Part shown: piece by piece, positions 61,613-64,000 of the stretch | Position numbering within the stretch: position 1 is the first letter of the stretch | How the letters are laid out: every line of letters starts with the position of its first letter | From: Virgisporangium ochraceum | GTDB taxonomy: Bacteria; Actinomycetota; Actinomycetes; Mycobacteriales; Micromonosporaceae | DNA: 64,000 bases | NCBI RefSeq assembly: GCF_016863655.1 | Contig: NZ_BOPH01000020.1 | Location: 1 to 64,000, forward strand | Reading direction: 5' to 3' | Notes under the pieces: model-generated | Database searches by the model: none | What the model saw: the letters and a program-made list of their open reading frames with translations, nothing else | What the model was told of the DNA's origin: nothing | Made by a program: the position numbers and the translations under genes

Positions 61613-64000
61613 CCGAGCAGGTCCAGCGCCGCGGCGCGCAGCCCGTCGCGGTCGAGGCCGGCGTACGAGGACACCGCGTCCCCGTACGCCGGTCCGTCGG
61701 CGCGTTCGGCGTCGGCGCGCGCGGCCGCCGCCGACATGGTCGGCTGGAAGTTGCGCAGGAACCGGAAGCGCTCGGCCAGCGCGATCATCCGGACCGCCGA
61801 CCGCGGATCGCGCTCCAGGTCGGCCATGCCGACCGCGAGCAGCAGCGTGCCGCAGGCCGCCTGCTCCACCAGGAACGGCGGCGGGTTGACCGGCGGGTCG
61901 GTCAGCATCCGCGTGAGCCGGTCGGGCAGCGCGTCGGCGGTCTCGCGGGTCAGGTCTCCGTGCCCGTGCCGCGCGTGCGCGACGACCGCCGCCGACCGGG
62001 CCTCCACCAGCCACGGGTCCAGCTCGACCGGGATCGGCGGGGCGGCGGCCGCGCTGCCGCTGCGCACCAGGTCGAGAACCCGCCGCCACAGCCGCAGGCC
62101 GGCGTCGACCTCGCCGCGGGCGAGCAGCAACTCGGCCCGCAGCGCGAGGTCGTAGCCCATCGACCGGGCCTCGTCCTCGCTGATCGTGTGCTGGGGCAGC
62201 CCGTCGAGCCACCGCTCGGCCTCGTCGGTGTCGCCGACCTGCAGGTTGGCCAGGACCAGCCAGGCGCGGCTGCCGAACGCGTCGGTCCAGGCGCCGAGCC
62301 GCTCGAGCACCGGCATCGAGGCGGTGAGGTGGTCGCGGGCCTCCGCGCCGAGCTCCACCTGCAGGCACAGCTCGGCCGCCCGGCTGTGGAGGAGCGCCCG
62401 CAGCCACGGCACCTCGCGGTCGGCGAGCACGTCGAGCGACCGCCGGGCCGCCTTCAGCGCCGCGTCGACGTCGCCCGCGGCCTCCCAGTGGTAGGTGGCC
62501 AGCGCGTTCGCGGCGGCCGCGACCAGCGGCTCGGTGCTGTCGCACAGCCGGGCCATCTCCGCCGCGTCGGCGAGCACGCCCAGCACCCAGCCGCCCGCGC
62601 GGACCACGGTGTCGGGCGGGGCAGTTCCGAGCCGGCGCAGCGCGACCGTCGCGCGGATGGGCCGCGTCCCCAGGTTGCCGTACGTGTACACCACGGCCAT
62701 CGACAGCGCGGTGCGCGTCGCCTCGACCAGCTCCGGCTCCGGCCGGTAGTGCGACAGCGGCCAGGAGGTGTCGTTCACCAGCGCCGTCAGCCGGAGGTAG
62801 TTGCTCTCGACGGCCCACAGGCTGCTGAGCACCGCGGTGGCCGCCGCCACGGTCGGCACGTCGTCGCGGGCCAGCGCCAACCGCACCGCCAGCACCAGGT
62901 TCTCCTGCTCCGCCCGGATCGCGGCGGCCGGTCCGTACGGGTCCGGGCCGTGCAGGTCGGCGTGCCGGGCGACGCCGAGGTCGCGGGCCCACCCGAGGAA
63001 CGCGGTGGTCACCGCGTCGGTCTCCCCCGCGGCGTCGAGCCGCGCGGCGCTGAACTCCCGGACCGTCTCGAGCATGCGCATCCGGGTGCCCGACGGGGTG
63101 TCGAAGACCTTGACCAGCGAGTGGTCGACCAGGTGCTCCAGGACGGCCAGCGGGTCGTCGTCGCCGAGCAGGCGGCGGGCGGCCGCGGCGGTGAACCCGT
63201 CGACGAACACCGACAGGGCCCGCATCGCCCGCTGGCCGGCCGGGTCGAGCAGGTTCCAGCTCCAGTCGACCACCGCGTGCAGCGTGTGGTGGCGCTCCGG
63301 CAGGTCGCGCGGGCCGCCGCGCAGGACGCCGAACCGGTCGTCCAACCGCTTCGCGAGCTCGGCCGCCGACATCGTCCGCACCCGGGCGGCCGCGAGCTCG
63401 ACGGCGAGCGGCAGTCCGTCGAGGTGCCGGCACACCTCCTCGACGGCGTCGGTGGGCAGGTCGACGCCCGGCCGGGCCGCCCGCGCCCGCTGGCCGAACA
63501 GCTCGACGCTCGTCGCGAGGCTCAGCTCCGGCAGGTGGTGCACCGACTCCGACGACAGGCCCAGCGGCGTGCGGCTTGTGGTGAGGACCCGCAGCTCCGC
63601 GGTCATCGACACCAGCGACCGGACCAGGTCGGCGACCCCGGCGACGACGTGCTCGCAGTTGTCGAGCACCAGCAGCGCCGGACCGGCCGCGAGCGCCGCC
63701 GCGAGGTCGGCGATCCCGCCGGGGGTGCGCCGGCCGCCGACGCTGAGCGCCGCGGCGACCTCCCGCTCCACGTCGTCGTCGGCCGTGATGCCCGCCAGCT
63801 GCACGACCGTGACCGTCGGCACCCCGGACCGGCGCGCGACCACGTTGGCGAGGCGGGTCTTGCCGAGCCCGCCGGGCCCGACGACCGAGGTCACCCGGGA
63901 CGTGCGCAGCAGCGCCTCCACCGCGGCGACGTCCCCGTCGCGGCCGAGCAGCGGGTTCGGCTCGTGCGCCACCCCGTGCCGCACGGCCGGTGCCGCTCCG
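61588..64000 (-). CDS. AfsR/LuxR-type STAND regulator, C-terminal part (cut by window edge)
   Basis: About 804 residues are visible; the frame stays open to the right edge, so the N-terminus (probably a SARP/BTAD DNA-binding module) is outside. Visible: PNPLLGRDGDVAAVEALL, Walker A GPGGLGKTRLANVV, Walker B ALLVLDNCEHV, VLTTSRTPLG, GLPLAVELAAARVRTMS and LVDHSLVKVFDTPSGTRMRM, then a long TPR-like helical region. This is the AfsR-type transcription activator core. Position next to DrrAB suggests it may regulate the exporter. The GTG at 63984 is only an internal candidate. Confidence 0.85.
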   Translation of the reverse strand, partial: GAAPAVRHGVAHEPNPLLGRDGDVAAVEALLRTSRVTSVVGPGGLGKTRLANVVARRSGVPTVTVVQLAGITADDDVEREVAAALSVGGRRTPGGIADLAAALAAGPALLVLDNCEHVVAGVADLVRSLVSMTAELRVLTTSRTPLGLSSESVHHLPELSLATSVELFGQRARAARPGVDLPTDAVEEVCRHLDGLPLAVELAAARVRTMSAAELAKRLDDRFGVLRGGPRDLPERHHTLHAVVDWSWNLLDPAGQRAMRALSVFVDGFTAAAARRLLGDDDPLAVLEHLVDHSLVKVFDTPSGTRMRMLETVREFSAARLDAAGETDAVTTAFLGWARDLGVARHADLHGPDPYGPAAAIRAEQENLVLAVRLALARDDVPTVAAATAVLSSLWAVESNYLRLTALVNDTSWPLSHYRPEPELVEATRTALSMAVVYTYGNLGTRPIRATVALRRLGTAPPDTVVRAGGWVLGVLADAAEMARLCDSTEPLVAAAANALATYHWEAAGDVDAALKAARRSLDVLADREVPWLRALLHSRAAELCLQVELGAEARDHLTASMPVLERLGAWTDAFGSRAWLVLANLQVGDTDEAERWLDGLPQHTISEDEARSMGYDLALRAELLLARGEVDAGLRLWRRVLDLVRSGSAAAAPPIPVELDPWLVEARSAAVVAHARHGHGDLTRETADALPDRLTRMLTDPPVNPPPFLVEQAACGTLLLAVGMADLERDPRSAVRMIALAERFRFLRNFQPTMSAAAARADAERADGPAYGDAVSSYAGLDRDGLRAAALDLLGQRVRSRL

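Overview
The window is about 73-74% GC. Third codon positions are almost always G or C, starts are often GTG, and genes are packed with ATGA/GTGA overlaps. WhiB-free but otherwise typical actinomycete families fill it (PadR, AfsR/SARP-type regulator, DrrAB, DUF3558-like lipoprotein, FeS-type photolyase). It looks like chromosome of a filamentous actinomycete, possibly Micromonosporaceae; that assignment is inference. I see no tRNA, rRNA, insertion sequence or CRISPR array.

Layout. 1-2.7 kb: partial glgX, a small ANTAR-like gene, a Ppx/GppA phosphatase and a broken ferredoxin gene ending in a palindromic element. 2.7-10.2 kb: a giant kinase/ATPase/GAF/GGDEF signalling protein, a membrane protein and a P450. 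10.3-18.3 kb: a PadR-ABC-FtsX operon, then an ABC exporter operon divergent from a two-component system. 18.3-25 kb: an NB-ARC/WD40 (STAND, NLR-like) protein, two membrane-anchored proteins, and a small Bell-like protein whose C-terminal motif matches the N-terminal motif of the NLR. 25-34 kb and 44.2-49.1 kb: two halves of one catabolic regulon: a Dpp-type peptide ABC transporter (DF, BC and A in three transcription units), an Lrp/AsnC regulator, an atypical M19 dipeptidase, two D-2-hydroxyacid dehydrogenases, an aldehyde dehydrogenase, a glutaryl-CoA-dehydrogenase-like enzyme, a tautomerase-like protein and a TPR protein. Between them lie unrelated genes: a fused 2-oxoacid dehydrogenase E1, a decayed sigma-factor locus, a lipoprotein, a GH5 cellulase and an Hsp70-trypsin fusion. 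49.3-64 kb: TOPRIM protein, methyltransferases, a VOC protein, a secreted TIM-barrel-like protein, a zinc-ribbon trio, an FAD oxidoreductase, a photolyase, an XRE-cupin regulator, a DrrAB exporter and a partial AfsR-type regulator.

How they work together. The catabolic half-operons are tied by a long composite operator present in front of both (31511-31547 and 49076-49112) with identical internal spacing, which predicts that the Lrp-family protein at 31567 controls peptide or amino-acid uptake and breakdown at both loci. The NLR-like protein and the Bell-like protein share a G-[ST]-V-[YF]-AVQGGDL-[YH]-V motif, which fits the known scheme in which an amyloid-forming motif couples a STAND sensor to a membrane-active effector.

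The strongest candidates for undescribed biology are: (1) the motif-coupled NLR/Bell-like pair; (2) the 1452-residue Hsp70 protein with a complete C-terminal trypsin-like triad; (3) the split Lrp regulon with its shared operator; and (4) a DNA-level iterated palindrome, GTCCACNNTGGAC, found exactly seven times in different codon frames. Three long, imperfect extragenic palindromes that begin with GATC are also present.
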